The notes under the pieces are model-generated. The model was not told where the DNA came from, made no database searches, and saw only the letters and a program-made list of their open reading frames with translations. From NCBI GenBank assembly GCA_002869425.1, contig PKSZ01000451.1, positions 1 through 8,779 on the forward strand: 8,779 nucleotides of DNA, given 5' to 3'. Position 1 is the first letter of the stretch. The number at the start of each line of letters is the position of its first letter. The stretch is from Marinilabiliales bacterium. Its GTDB lineage: Bacteria; Bacteroidota; Bacteroidia; Bacteroidales; BM523. Below, piece by piece: positions 1-6,460 of this stretch. The translations under genes were made by a program, and so were the position numbers.

Positions 1-1466
1 AGTTCACCCACACGATAAGTTCTTCCATTTGCAGTATATTCGTATGCAACGGCCAAAATTTCATCAGCATTGAGAGACGAATTCAGTGAGATAAAACCTA
101 GCCTTGGGTTTAATTTAAATTCAGAAGCCGTAAGTTTTCTGGCTGATTCAATTTTTTCATAATCTTGTCCTCCTGTAAAACCGCTGGAGGTTAAGGGTGA
201 TAATATCCCTGTGATATCATTAAAATTACGGATGCCTTCATAGTCTTCCGTGATGATTTCGTAAAGATTGTTAATTTCGTTTTTGGGAAGTCCGCTTCCA
301 GCCTGAGTTACAATGTTGTCTGCATAAATATTATCTTGTCCTTCAGCGAGATCCATCAATGCAAGGATATTCCTGGATTCTTCGTAATTGCCCGTTTTGT
401 TGGTTACCCATACCTCTACTTTGGTAATGTTTATTTCAGAGTTGATGTATGGCATGTTTTTCAAAGCTTCATTGTAATGATCTCTGAAATACTGTGATAG
501 GAAAAAGTGTTTATTTGCTTCGTAATCATCACAATAAACCTCAAAGTATGATGTTTGTGCTCCTCCTTCAACTTCGATAACCTGTGTTTTTCCCTTTTGT
601 TGAGAGAAAACAGAAGTCGCTGTTAATTTTCCAAATTGCAGTTCCGTTTTGATACCAAAAAGACTTTGACTTCCTGTAATTAATGAACCTGTAAGTGGTA
701 AGGTGACATCTCCTGCTTCAATTTTTTGAATAATTTCATCTTCTTTTCCTTCGTAAGTGAGGTTCATTTTGTTTTCAAACTCAAAGCTGGCTTCAGTGTT
801 ATAATTTGTAGCCAGTTTCAGTTTGTCACCAATTTGGCCGGTTACATTCATTTGAATTTTTTCCTGGAAGTCAAATGTCCATGTTTTACGAAGACGTTCA
901 GAAAGCTGAGGGTTATCAATTTTACTTATGTTCAATCCAAAAATCAACTCTGCAGATCCCTGAGGTCTGATATCAATGGTATTACTTCCGAAGATTCTGT
1001 CGAAAACTTCTCCTCCAATATGTAGTTTTGGAATTAATGATTTTTGATGTGCAAAACTTTCTCCTTTTACCCTTTGTCTCCAATAGTCCTGAATTCCCTT
1101 GTTGAAATCGTAATCTTTGTATTCTTCAAGTGTCATTGTATTGGGTCTTCTGTAATCAAAATCACCAATTTTCTCAGTAAATTCGTATTGTTTCGTTTCA
1201 GGATTATATTCAATTGAATTTTTAATGTTGGATGGTTGTTCAAGGAACAAAGGAGATTCCTGATTCGAACTTGAAAATGGGTATCCTTCATCTTCAAATG
1301 GGAAAGGCAATTCTTCGCTGCTTTCTTCTTTCGTTTTGGTTGAGTCAGGAGGCGTAAAGACCCATGTCAAATCCTGATCAGATACTGTTGCATTGGAAGA
1401 CCATATAATGGTCCAGAGCGATACAACAACTGAAGCGAAAACCAGATATTTTAAGAGTTTTTTCAA
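1..1466 (-). CDS. sprA: SprA/Sov, type IX secretion outer-membrane translocon (N-terminal 488 residues; 3' end beyond the left edge)
   Basis: SprA (Sov in Porphyromonas) is the very large outer-membrane beta-barrel through which type IX secretion cargo leaves the cell; family members are around 2,400 residues, so about one fifth is visible. Reading leftwards from a TTG codon at 1466-1464, residues 1-24 (MKKLLKYLVFASVVVSLWTI) form a basic-plus-hydrophobic export signal. A Pro/Ser/Glu-rich linker follows (about 30-75), then YWRQR near 128-132 and the family-typical GSNTIDIRPQGSAEL at 160-174. The last visible residues, AYEYTANGRTYRVGE (474-488), are also typical of SprA. The start is firm: a TAG stop lies in frame directly before the TTG, and the first in-frame ATG is over 100 codons downstream, beyond the signal sequence. 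The gene begins 5 bp after the ruvA stop, so the two are probably co-transcribed. No internal stop or frameshift was seen in the parts translated by hand. Family assignment is from remembered motifs, not a search. Confidence 0.93.
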   Translation of the reverse strand, partial: MKKLLKYLVFASVVVSLWTIIWSSNATVSDQDLTWVFTPPDSTKTKEESSEELPFPFEDEGYPFSSSNQESPLFLEQPSNIKNSIEYNPETKQYEFTEKIGDFDYRRPNTMTLEEYKDYDFNKGIQDYWRQRVKGESFAHQKSLIPKLHIGGEVFDRIFGSNTIDIRPQGSAELIFGLNISKIDNPQLSERLRKTWTFDFQEKIQMNVTGQIGDKLKLATNYNTEASFEFENKMNLTYEGKEDEIIQKIEAGDVTLPLTGSLITGSQSLFGIKTELQFGKLTATSVFSQQKGKTQVIEVEGGAQTSYFEVYCDDYEANKHFFLSQYFRDHYNEALKNMPYINSEINITKVEVWVTNKTGNYEESRNILALMDLAEGQDNIYADNIVTQAGSGLPKNEINNLYEIITEDYEGIRNFNDITGILSPLTSSGFTGGQDYEKIESARKLTASEFKLNPRLGFISLNSSLNADEILAVAYEYTANGRTYRVGE

Positions 1467-1471
1467 CTAGT

Positions 1472-2053
1472 CTACAGTCTTTTCAATACTTCTTTAATTA
1501 ATTCTTCAACAGATAATTCGGTTGTTTCTTTTTGCATTTTGCTGAGTGTTTTCTCAACCTGAGATTTAGTGAATCCCAACATTACTAATGCAGATAACGC
1601 TTCTTCTTTTGATGTATTGCTTTGATCGACAAAAATTTCTTGATCTTCTGTGATTTTTGCCATTTTATCTCTTAAGTCTACAATTACTCTTTGTGCAGAT
1701 TTGGCTCCAATCCCTTTGATTGTCTTAAGCAGAGCTACATTACCAGATATAATAGCCTGCTGAATTTCATCTGGTGTCATTGCAGATAGCATCATTCTTG
1801 CAGTATTTGCTCCAATTCCAGAAACAGATATCAGTTGAATGAAAATATCTCTTTCTTTTTTATCAAAGAAACCGTACAAAGTAAAAGCATCTTCTCTTAT
1901 GGCTTCATAAATAAATACTTTGGCATTTTCAGATTCATTAAACTTCGAGTATGAAAAGAGGCTTATGTTGATGAAATAGCCAATGCCAGAATTTTCAACA
2001 ACTATATATGTTGGTGTAATTTCACTTACTTTTCCAGATATGTATTCGTACAT
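1472..2053 (-). CDS. ruvA: Holliday junction branch migration protein RuvA
   Basis: RuvA binds four-way DNA junctions as a tetramer, recruits the RuvB motor and works with RuvC resolvase in recombinational repair in the cytosol. The 193-residue product has the usual length and three-domain plan. Residues 1-64 form the OB-fold domain, with the family core IREDAFTLYGF (52-62) whose E54 and D55 match the acidic pin that keeps the junction open. Two helix-hairpin-helix motifs follow at SGIGANTARMML (78-89) and KGIGAKSAQRVIVDL (113-127). A flexible acidic linker (about 133-150) leads to the C-terminal RuvB-binding domain (EEALSALVMLGF, 150-161). It starts with ATG at 2053. It is followed 5 bp later by sprA, a coupling seen in other Bacteroidota without an obvious functional link. 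The 209 bp gap upstream with promoter-like sites suggests transcription separate from pdxA. No ruvB or ruvC is in view. Confidence 0.96.
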   Translation of the reverse strand: MYEYISGKVSEITPTYIVVENSGIGYFINISLFSYSKFNESENAKVFIYEAIREDAFTLYGFFDKKERDIFIQLISVSGIGANTARMMLSAMTPDEIQQAIISGNVALLKTIKGIGAKSAQRVIVDLRDKMAKITEDQEIFVDQSNTSKEEALSALVMLGFTKSQVEKTLSKMQKETTELSVEELIKEVLKRL

Positions 2054-2087
2054 AACAAAACCTACATTAGTGGGTGTGCAAAAGGGG

Positions 2088-2118
2088 CTAAATTAACAAA
2101 AAAACCTGTTTCCTCAAT
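2088..2118 (-). promoter_or_regulatory. Bacteroidota-type promoter candidate for ruvA-sprA
   Basis: On the minus strand ATTG (2118-2115) is followed after exactly 19 bp by TAATTTAG (2095-2088). The main sigma factor of Bacteroidota prefers TTTG, 19-21 bp, then TAnnTTTG, so each element has one mismatch and the spacing is ideal. Transcription would begin roughly 30 bp before the ruvA ATG at 2053. Matched by eye only; an AT-rich gap will produce some chance matches. Confidence 0.45.
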
Positions 2119-2122
2119 AAGA

Positions 2123-2151
2123 ATTATATAAGATTGTATCAATTATGACAA
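2123..2151 (-). promoter_or_regulatory. E. coli-like sigma-70 promoter motif upstream of ruvA
   Basis: On the minus strand TTGTCA (2151-2146) and a perfect TATAAT (2128-2123) are separated by 17 bp, nearly the enterobacterial consensus. An imperfect inverted repeat, ATTGT-N10-ACAAT, covers the -35 end and part of the spacer. The Bacteroidota sigma factor generally does not favour this pattern, so the motif may be a chance product of AT-rich DNA. It sits only about 5 bp upstream of the phylum-type candidate and points at the same genes. Confidence 0.25.
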
Positions 2152-2262
2152 TATCTGCAAGGTGCTTATATTCAGGGCAATAGACTTGGCATAAGATGTC
2201 TAAGCATAAATTACAATGCTTTTATAGAGCATGTGATGTGTAAACAGTATTAAATCAGTACG

Positions 2263-3312
2263 TTATTCTGAATCTGTTTCGAAATTTTTCAGCGGATTTT
2301 TTGTGAGCTTGTTATAGCTGAATCGATTTCTGTAAACATCCAGTGCCAGATATATTGCATTTCTGAAAGATTCTTCTGAAGCAATATTTTGTCCTGCAAT
2401 TTCAAATGCAGTTCCGTGCGCTGGACTTGTTCTGATTGCTTTAAGTCCGGCTGTGAAATTTACGCCCGTATCAAAACATAAAGCTTTGAATGGAGTCAAA
2501 CCCTGATCGTGATACATGGCTAAGATGGCGTCATATTTATTGAGACTGCTGCTGCCAAAAAGTCCATCTGCAGGATAAGGACCAAGTGCAATAATGCCTT
2601 CATCCGAAGCTTTTTTAATTGCAGGTTCAATAATGTTTTTTTCTTCTTTACCTATGAAACCATTGTCTCCTGCATGAGGGTTTAAACCCAGAACGGCAAT
2701 TTTTGGTTTTCTTATGGCAAAATCTTTTTTAAGTGTCTGATTCAGTAATCGTAGCTTGCTAAGTATTTTTTCTTCAGTAATTTTTGAAGGAACCTCAGAA
2801 ACAGGTATATGACCTGTTACCACGCCAACTTTTAATATATCGCTAACCATTAGCATCAGGCTTTCTTCTCCTTCGAGCATTTCTTGTAAATATTCAGTAT
2901 GCCCCGGGAAATTAAAGCTTTCAGACTGTATATTGTGTTTGTTGATTGGACAGGTAACAAGAATATCAATCTTGCCTTCTTTTAGATCTTTTACTGCTGT
3001 CTCTATTGCATTGAATGCACAAGAACCTCCATGCTTTGTTGATTTTCCCAGTTCAACACGAATGTTTTCTTCGCAGCAGTCGATAATATTGGCACGTTTA
3101 GGATTGGCATCATCAGCACTGTTGATGCTGTTGAGACTGAAGTTTGGTATATTCAGTGCTTTTCTGTGGTAAGCAGCTGCTTTGGGTGACCCATATACAA
3201 TCGGGATAAACGACTCATATAATCGGTTGTCTATCAGTGATTTTATGATAATTTCATATCCAATACCATTTATATCTCCGTGGGTAATTCCTATCTTAAT
3301 CTTATCGCTCAT
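2263..3312 (-). CDS. pdxA: 4-hydroxythreonine-4-phosphate dehydrogenase PdxA
   Basis: PdxA oxidises 4-phosphohydroxy-L-threonine with NAD+; the product decarboxylates to 3-amino-2-oxopropyl phosphate, which PdxJ condenses with deoxyxylulose 5-phosphate on the way to pyridoxal 5'-phosphate. It is a cytosolic, metal-dependent enzyme. The 349 residues open with the family N-terminus GITHGDINGIGYE (8-20). Then come CPINK (121-125) and PGHTEYL (136-142), and the three histidines expected to bind the divalent metal: H168 (TGHIPV), H213 (NPHAGDNG) and H268 (MYHDQGL). The end of the fold is marked by FDTGVNFTAGL (280-290) and RTSPAHGTAFEIAG (294-307). No key residue is missing and the length is normal. 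It starts at ATG 3312, 51 bp after the pepA stop on the same strand, and may be read from pepA or from a weak site in that gap. The DXP-dependent B6 route is therefore likely in this organism. Confidence 0.95.
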   Translation of the reverse strand: MSDKIKIGITHGDINGIGYEIIIKSLIDNRLYESFIPIVYGSPKAAAYHRKALNIPNFSLNSINSADDANPKRANIIDCCEENIRVELGKSTKHGGSCAFNAIETAVKDLKEGKIDILVTCPINKHNIQSESFNFPGHTEYLQEMLEGEESLMLMVSDILKVGVVTGHIPVSEVPSKITEEKILSKLRLLNQTLKKDFAIRKPKIAVLGLNPHAGDNGFIGKEEKNIIEPAIKKASDEGIIALGPYPADGLFGSSSLNKYDAILAMYHDQGLTPFKALCFDTGVNFTAGLKAIRTSPAHGTAFEIAGQNIASEESFRNAIYLALDVYRNRFSYNKLTKNPLKNFETDSE

Positions 3313-3363
3313 TGTATTTGATTGTTATAAGTCAACAAAAGTATAAATTATTGCCTGAAAATA
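3313..3363 (-). promoter_or_regulatory. pepA-pdxA spacer with a possible -7 element
   Basis: This short gap contains TACTTTTG on the minus strand (3343-3336), a full match to the Bacteroidota -7 pattern TAnnTTTG, placed about 24 bp before the pdxA ATG. No TTTG-like -33 element lies 19-21 bp further upstream, so it could be a weak internal promoter or chance. No hairpin terminator for pepA is visible, which favours read-through into pdxA. Confidence 0.25.
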
Positions 3364-4785
3364 TTATATGTTTTTGATAAAGTCTGTTAAAAGTCTGACC
3401 CCAACGCCACTACCTCCTTTGGGTCTGTACTGATCAGTGGAGTCGAGATACGCAGGACCTGCAATATCAAGATGAATCCAGGGATAATCTGTGAAGTGTT
3501 CAAGAAATTTTCCAGCGGTTATAGCGCCGCCTTCACGACCTCCTACATTTTTTATGTCAGCAACAGATGATTTGATTTGTTCTTTATATTCATCCCAAAG
3601 TGGCAATTCTACCAATCTCTCATATACATTGTTTCCACTGGAAACAAGAGCATTGAAGAGTTTGTTGTTACTTGTTCTCATTGCAGCAATGGCAATTCTT
3701 CCTACTGCTACTGATGCAGCACCGGTAAGCGTTGCAAGGTCTATTGTTAGCATGGGATCGTATTTTTTTGCATAGCTTAATGCATCTGCAAGGATCATTC
3801 TACCTTCTGCATCTGTGTTTAGAACTTCAACAGTAGTACCATCAAACATTTGTATGACATCCTGAGGTGCATATGCATTTTGGCCTGGCCGATTATCAGT
3901 TGCCGGTATTAAACCAATTACATGAGCCGGGAGTTTTGCTTTTGAAATGGAATATAATGTACCTGCAACGGCTGCTGCTCCTCCCATATCTGATTTCATA
4001 GCATCCATACTTCCGGCTGTTGGCTTCAGAGATAAACCACCTGTATCAAAAACAACACCTTTCCCAACCAATACCAAAGGTTTTTTGTTTTTTGCATTTT
4101 TGGGTTTCCACTCAATAATTGTAAAGGTAGGTGGATCAATACTTCCTTTGTTAACGGCAAGGAGGCCTCCCATTTTAAGGCTTTCAATTTTTTTCTTACC
4201 GAATATTTCAACGGCATACCCTGCTTCTTCACTTCTTTGTTTGATTTCTTCTGAAAGTTTTGCTGCAGTAAGATATGAAAGCGGTTCATTTACCAGGTCT
4301 CTGGCAAAATAGGTTCCTTCTATAGAAGCTGTTAGCAAATCAATATCGCTGTTGGAGATTATTTTGCATTTTATTTTGAGTTCAGAAAGACTGTTTTCTT
4401 TTTTGTCGCTGAAGTATTTCAGAAACTGGTAATTTTTAAGTACTATTCCTTCAATTAATGCAAGAGAAGTTTCTTTTGTAGTATTTAAAAAATTAATCTG
4501 GCAGATTTTCTGTTCAGCATTATTTAAAATTGAGCAGCATTTTGTTCCTGCTAATCTTGCCTCTTCCAGTATTTTGGGTGTGTTCCCTTTGGATACTATA
4601 ACTGCAATCAATTGATGTGAGAACAGATTAAAGTGAATGATGTTTTTTTTCTTTTTCAATTCTTTTTGAAGATAGTTTAACTGGTTCTTGTCCTGAATTG
4701 AAGAGAGTAGATCACTTTTATTATCTGTTACGATTATTTTCGTTGATTTTCCTGAAATTCTGGTTGTTTTTTGTATTGAAATCAT
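3364..4785 (-). CDS. pepA: Leucyl aminopeptidase, M17 family (cytosolic)
   Basis: M17 enzymes are hexameric two-metal aminopeptidases that remove N-terminal residues, often Leu, from peptides in the cytosol. The 473-residue product has no signal peptide. Residues 1-145 are the poorly conserved N-terminal domain and about 150-473 the catalytic domain. By alignment in the head with E. coli PepA, the metal ligands are K242 and D247 (GKGVVFDTGG), D266 (KSDMGGAA), D325 and E327 (NTDAEGRM). The catalytic pair is K254 (LKPT) and R329. LTGAASVAVG (353-362) and WIHLDIAG (436-443) are further family blocks. The loop TAGSMDAM (256-263) is one residue longer than in E. coli, moving the third ligand by one; I think this is a lineage variant, not damage. 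It begins at ATG 4785, diverges from mqnC, and is first of the pepA-pdxA pair. Substrate preference cannot be read from the sequence; 'pepA' is a family-level symbol. Confidence 0.93.
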   Translation of the reverse strand: MISIQKTTRISGKSTKIIVTDNKSDLLSSIQDKNQLNYLQKELKKKKNIIHFNLFSHQLIAVIVSKGNTPKILEEARLAGTKCCSILNNAEQKICQINFLNTTKETSLALIEGIVLKNYQFLKYFSDKKENSLSELKIKCKIISNSDIDLLTASIEGTYFARDLVNEPLSYLTAAKLSEEIKQRSEEAGYAVEIFGKKKIESLKMGGLLAVNKGSIDPPTFTIIEWKPKNAKNKKPLVLVGKGVVFDTGGLSLKPTAGSMDAMKSDMGGAAAVAGTLYSISKAKLPAHVIGLIPATDNRPGQNAYAPQDVIQMFDGTTVEVLNTDAEGRMILADALSYAKKYDPMLTIDLATLTGAASVAVGRIAIAAMRTSNNKLFNALVSSGNNVYERLVELPLWDEYKEQIKSSVADIKNVGGREGGAITAGKFLEHFTDYPWIHLDIAGPAYLDSTDQYRPKGGSGVGVRLLTDFIKNI

Positions 4786-4845
4786 CTTACAGGTTTTTGT
4801 TGTATATTTATTGTAAAAATAATAAACTGTCAGTATTTATATGTA
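4786..4845. promoter_or_regulatory. Divergent intergenic region pepA / mqnC
   Basis: Both genes must start transcription in or near these 60 bp. On the plus strand TTGTAA (4811-4816), 17 bp, TATTTA (4834-4839) is a weak promoter-like pair; if real, the transcript would begin almost at the mqnC ATG and be nearly leaderless. On the minus strand TATTTTTA (about 4819-4826) resembles a -7 element, without a convincing -33 partner. The overlapping string ATGTAATG places a one-codon start-stop (4841-4846) on the mqnC start. No Shine-Dalgarno sequence is evident, which is normal for this phylum. Confidence 0.35.
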
Positions 4846-5931
4846 ATGAATAGGGAAGGAATTATAGAAAAAGCATTGAACGGGGGCTATCTCACAATGG
4901 AAGAGGGGGTTGAGTTGTATGAGAATGAAAGTTTAAGCAACTTGATGGCTATCGCGCATATTTTGAGGGAGCGAAAAGCAAAAAAGGAAGTGGGTTGGAT
5001 CATTGACAGAAATGTTAATATAACCAACGCATGCTTGTGTCGGTGTCGTTTTTGCAATTTTCACAGGAAGCCCGGATCTAACGATATTTATGTGACCGGA
5101 TTAGAAGATTATAATTTGAAAATTCGAGAACTTTTCGATTATGGGGGTGATCAGCTTTTATTACAGGGTGGTTTGCATCCTGATCTGGGGCTTGATTTTT
5201 ATACTGATCTTTTTGCCAGGCTGAAAGCAGATTGGCCAGATTTGAAGTTGCATGCACTTGGACCTCCTGAAATTGTTCATTTATCAAAGATAGAAGGATT
5301 GTCCTATGCTGAAACCATCAAAAAGCTGGTTGAATCTGGAATGAATAGCTTGCCAGGCGCAGGCGCAGAAATTCTGGTTGATAGGGTACGTGAAATAATT
5401 TCACCTGCAAAATGTACTTCAGAAGAGTGGTTGAATGTAATGAGGGAGGTTCACAAAATGGGTTTGGTTACTTCTGCAACCATGATGTTGGGTCATGTGG
5501 AAACTGTAGAGGAAAGATTGGAGCATTTGATAAGATTGCGTGAAGTTCAGGATGAAAAGCCTGAGGAAAGTCCTGGTTTCGTGGCGTTTATTCCCTGGCC
5601 GTTTCAATCCGAAGGCACTGTTTTAGAGAAAAAAGGATTGGTTACATCTACTGTAAGTCAGGAAGAATATATAAGGATGATTGCCATCAGTAGAATTATG
5701 TTACCGAATATCATTAATATTCAGGCATCATGGCTAACCGTTGGCATACAAACAGCCCAGGTTTGTTTGCATGCAGGTGCCAATGATCTTGGTTCCGTTA
5801 TGATTGAGGAGAATGTGGTAAGTAGTGCAGGCGCCAATTATACATTAAATGCTGCAGAAATGGTTGAAGCAATAGAAGAAGCAGGTTTTGAACCCCGGAG
5901 AAGAAATCAGGATTATACTTTTTTAGAATAA
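4846..5931 (+). CDS. mqnC: Cyclic dehypoxanthinyl futalosine synthase MqnC (radical SAM)
   Basis: MqnC is the radical SAM enzyme of the futalosine menaquinone pathway; it cyclises dehypoxanthine futalosine to its spiro product, the step after MqnB. The 361-residue protein has the CxxxCxxC cluster motif at C63, C67 and C70 within [17 protein letters not shown] (58-74). C65 is an additional cysteine between the ligands. [13 protein letters not shown] (107-119) and LHALGPPEI (135-143) follow. Features that favour MqnC over the paralogue MqnE (aminofutalosine synthase) or CofH are [14 protein letters not shown] (169-182), GHVETVEER (216-224), FIPWPFQ (248-254; MqnE tends to FIPL) and [14 protein letters not shown] (317-330). 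The ATG at 4846 gives a normal length. It stands alone on its strand, converges with rnhA over 9 bp, and no other mqn gene is in view, so the pathway must be completed elsewhere. Subfamily assignment rests on remembered motifs. Confidence 0.88.
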   Translation: MNREGIIEKALNGGYLTMEEGVELYENESLSNLMAIAHILRERKAKKEVGWIIDRNVNITNACLCRCRFCNFHRKPGSNDIYVTGLEDYNLKIRELFDYGGDQLLLQGGLHPDLGLDFYTDLFARLKADWPDLKLHALGPPEIVHLSKIEGLSYAETIKKLVESGMNSLPGAGAEILVDRVREIISPAKCTSEEWLNVMREVHKMGLVTSATMMLGHVETVEERLEHLIRLREVQDEKPEESPGFVAFIPWPFQSEGTVLEKKGLVTSTVSQEEYIRMIAISRIMLPNIINIQASWLTVGIQTAQVCLHAGANDLGSVMIEENVVSSAGANYTLNAAEMVEAIEEAGFEPRRRNQDYTFLE

Positions 5932-6402
5932 TGGATTTTCTTCATTGTTTTTTTCATACTCTGTATCAATTTTTAAGTCTTGCTGGTTGGATGCATCAAC
6001 AGCCAGTTGATCGCATCGTTCATTGCCCGGAATATTGGCATGGCCTTTTACCCATTTGAATTTGACCTTGTGTTTTTTATACACCTCAAGAAACCTGATC
6101 CATAAATCCGGATTTTTCTTCTTCTTAAATCCTTTTTTCACCCAGTTAAAGACCCACCCTTTTTCAACGGCATCTACAACATATTTCGAATCGGAATATA
6201 CAGTTACTTCGCAGCCTTCTTTTTTTAGTGCTTCCAGCCCAATAATTACAGCCAGAAGTTCCATTCTGTTGTTCGTTGTTTTTCTGAAACCTTCAGAGAT
6301 TTCTTTTTTGTAATCACCGTACAAAAGCACAACACCGTAACCTCCCGGACCTGGATTTCCTCGTGCTGCACCATCTGTATAAATAACTATATCTTTGTAC
6401 AT
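5923..6402 (-). CDS. rnhA: Ribonuclease HI
   Basis: RNase HI cuts the RNA strand of RNA-DNA hybrids, clearing R-loops and lagging-strand primers. With the ATG at 6402 the product is 159 residues, close to the 155 of E. coli. The catalytic carboxylates are D10 ([17 protein letters not shown], 7-23), E48 (NNRMELLA), D71 (VYSDSKYV) and D131 (NERCDQLA), with the helper histidine H121 in [11 protein letters not shown] basic stretch, [13 protein letters not shown] (89-101), corresponds to the substrate-binding handle region. An in-frame TTG at 6432 would add ten residues, but those codons lie inside a terminator hairpin and its T-run and have no family counterpart, so I reject it. The last 20 residues form a charged tail beyond the core fold. 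The 3' end overlaps that of convergent mqnC by 9 bp. No clear promoter lies between the terminator and the ATG, so expression may depend on read-through or on a site inside the upstream gene. Confidence 0.95.
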   Translation of the reverse strand: MYKDIVIYTDGAARGNPGPGGYGVVLLYGDYKKEISEGFRKTTNNRMELLAVIIGLEALKKEGCEVTVYSDSKYVVDAVEKGWVFNWVKKGFKKKKNPDLWIRFLEVYKKHKVKFKWVKGHANIPGNERCDQLAVDASNQQDLKIDTEYEKNNEENPLF

Positions 6403-6440
6403 AAAAAAAGAAGAGGATTTGCCCTGTGACAAATCCTCTT
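6403..6440 (-). terminator. Rho-independent terminator after the S46 peptidase gene, abutting rnhA
   Basis: On the minus strand a perfect 11 bp stem, AAGAGGATTTG (6440-6430) pairing with CAAATCCTCTT (6421-6411), encloses an 8-base loop. It is followed by C and seven Ts (6410-6403). It starts 20 bp past the peptidase stop codon and is oriented to end that transcript. The last T of the tail is directly followed by the ATG of rnhA. The stem would also form on the plus strand, but there it is not followed by a T-run (the sequence after it is AATAAAATTT), so it acts on the minus strand only. Confidence 0.85.
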
Positions 6441-6460
6441 AATAAAATTTCGTATTGAAT

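Larger units (their letters stand above)
2054..2262. other. Intergenic region between pdxA and ruvA, promoter-bearing, no gene
   Basis: This 209 bp gap is the longest noncoding stretch inside the gene cluster and holds no convincing reading frame. The half next to ruvA carries two stacked promoter-like sites on the minus strand, listed separately. The half next to pdxA holds short competing inverted repeats: AAGCAT/ATGCTT (2202-2207 with 2216-2221, loop of 8), TGCTTA/TAAGCA (2163-2168 with 2201-2206) and ATGCT/AGCAT (2216-2220 with 2228-2232). They share bases, so only some could fold at once. No T-run follows them on the minus strand, so I do not call a terminator. Confidence 0.6.

Noticed and set aside
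726..1025. Plus-strand open frame of 99 codons opposite sprA
   Set aside because: It is antisense to conserved SprA sequence, has no recognisable motif and looks like a low-stop shadow.
2202..2221. Hairpin AAGCAT/ATGCTT as a terminator for pdxA
   Set aside because: The stem is only 6 bp and AT-rich, competes with other pairings, and has no T-run on the minus strand.
3491..4312. Plus-strand open frames and one minus-strand alternate frame within pepA
   Set aside because: The leucyl aminopeptidase frame has all active-site motifs across this stretch; the others encode no recognisable protein.
3364..4785. Extra residue in the pepA metal loop as a sign of an inactive enzyme
   Set aside because: All five metal ligands and both catalytic residues are present around it, so a tolerated lineage insertion is more likely.
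4846..5931. Assignment as MqnE or CofH instead of MqnC
   Set aside because: [16 protein letters not shown] and the EILVDRVR block match my memory of MqnC; MqnE has a different FIPL-type segment.
6403..6432. Longer rnhA reading from a TTG at 6432, adding ten residues (SQGKSSSFF...)
   Set aside because: Those codons are the loop, right arm and T-run of the terminator, the family has no such extension, and the ATG at 6402 gives the standard N-terminus with the first catalytic Asp at position 10.
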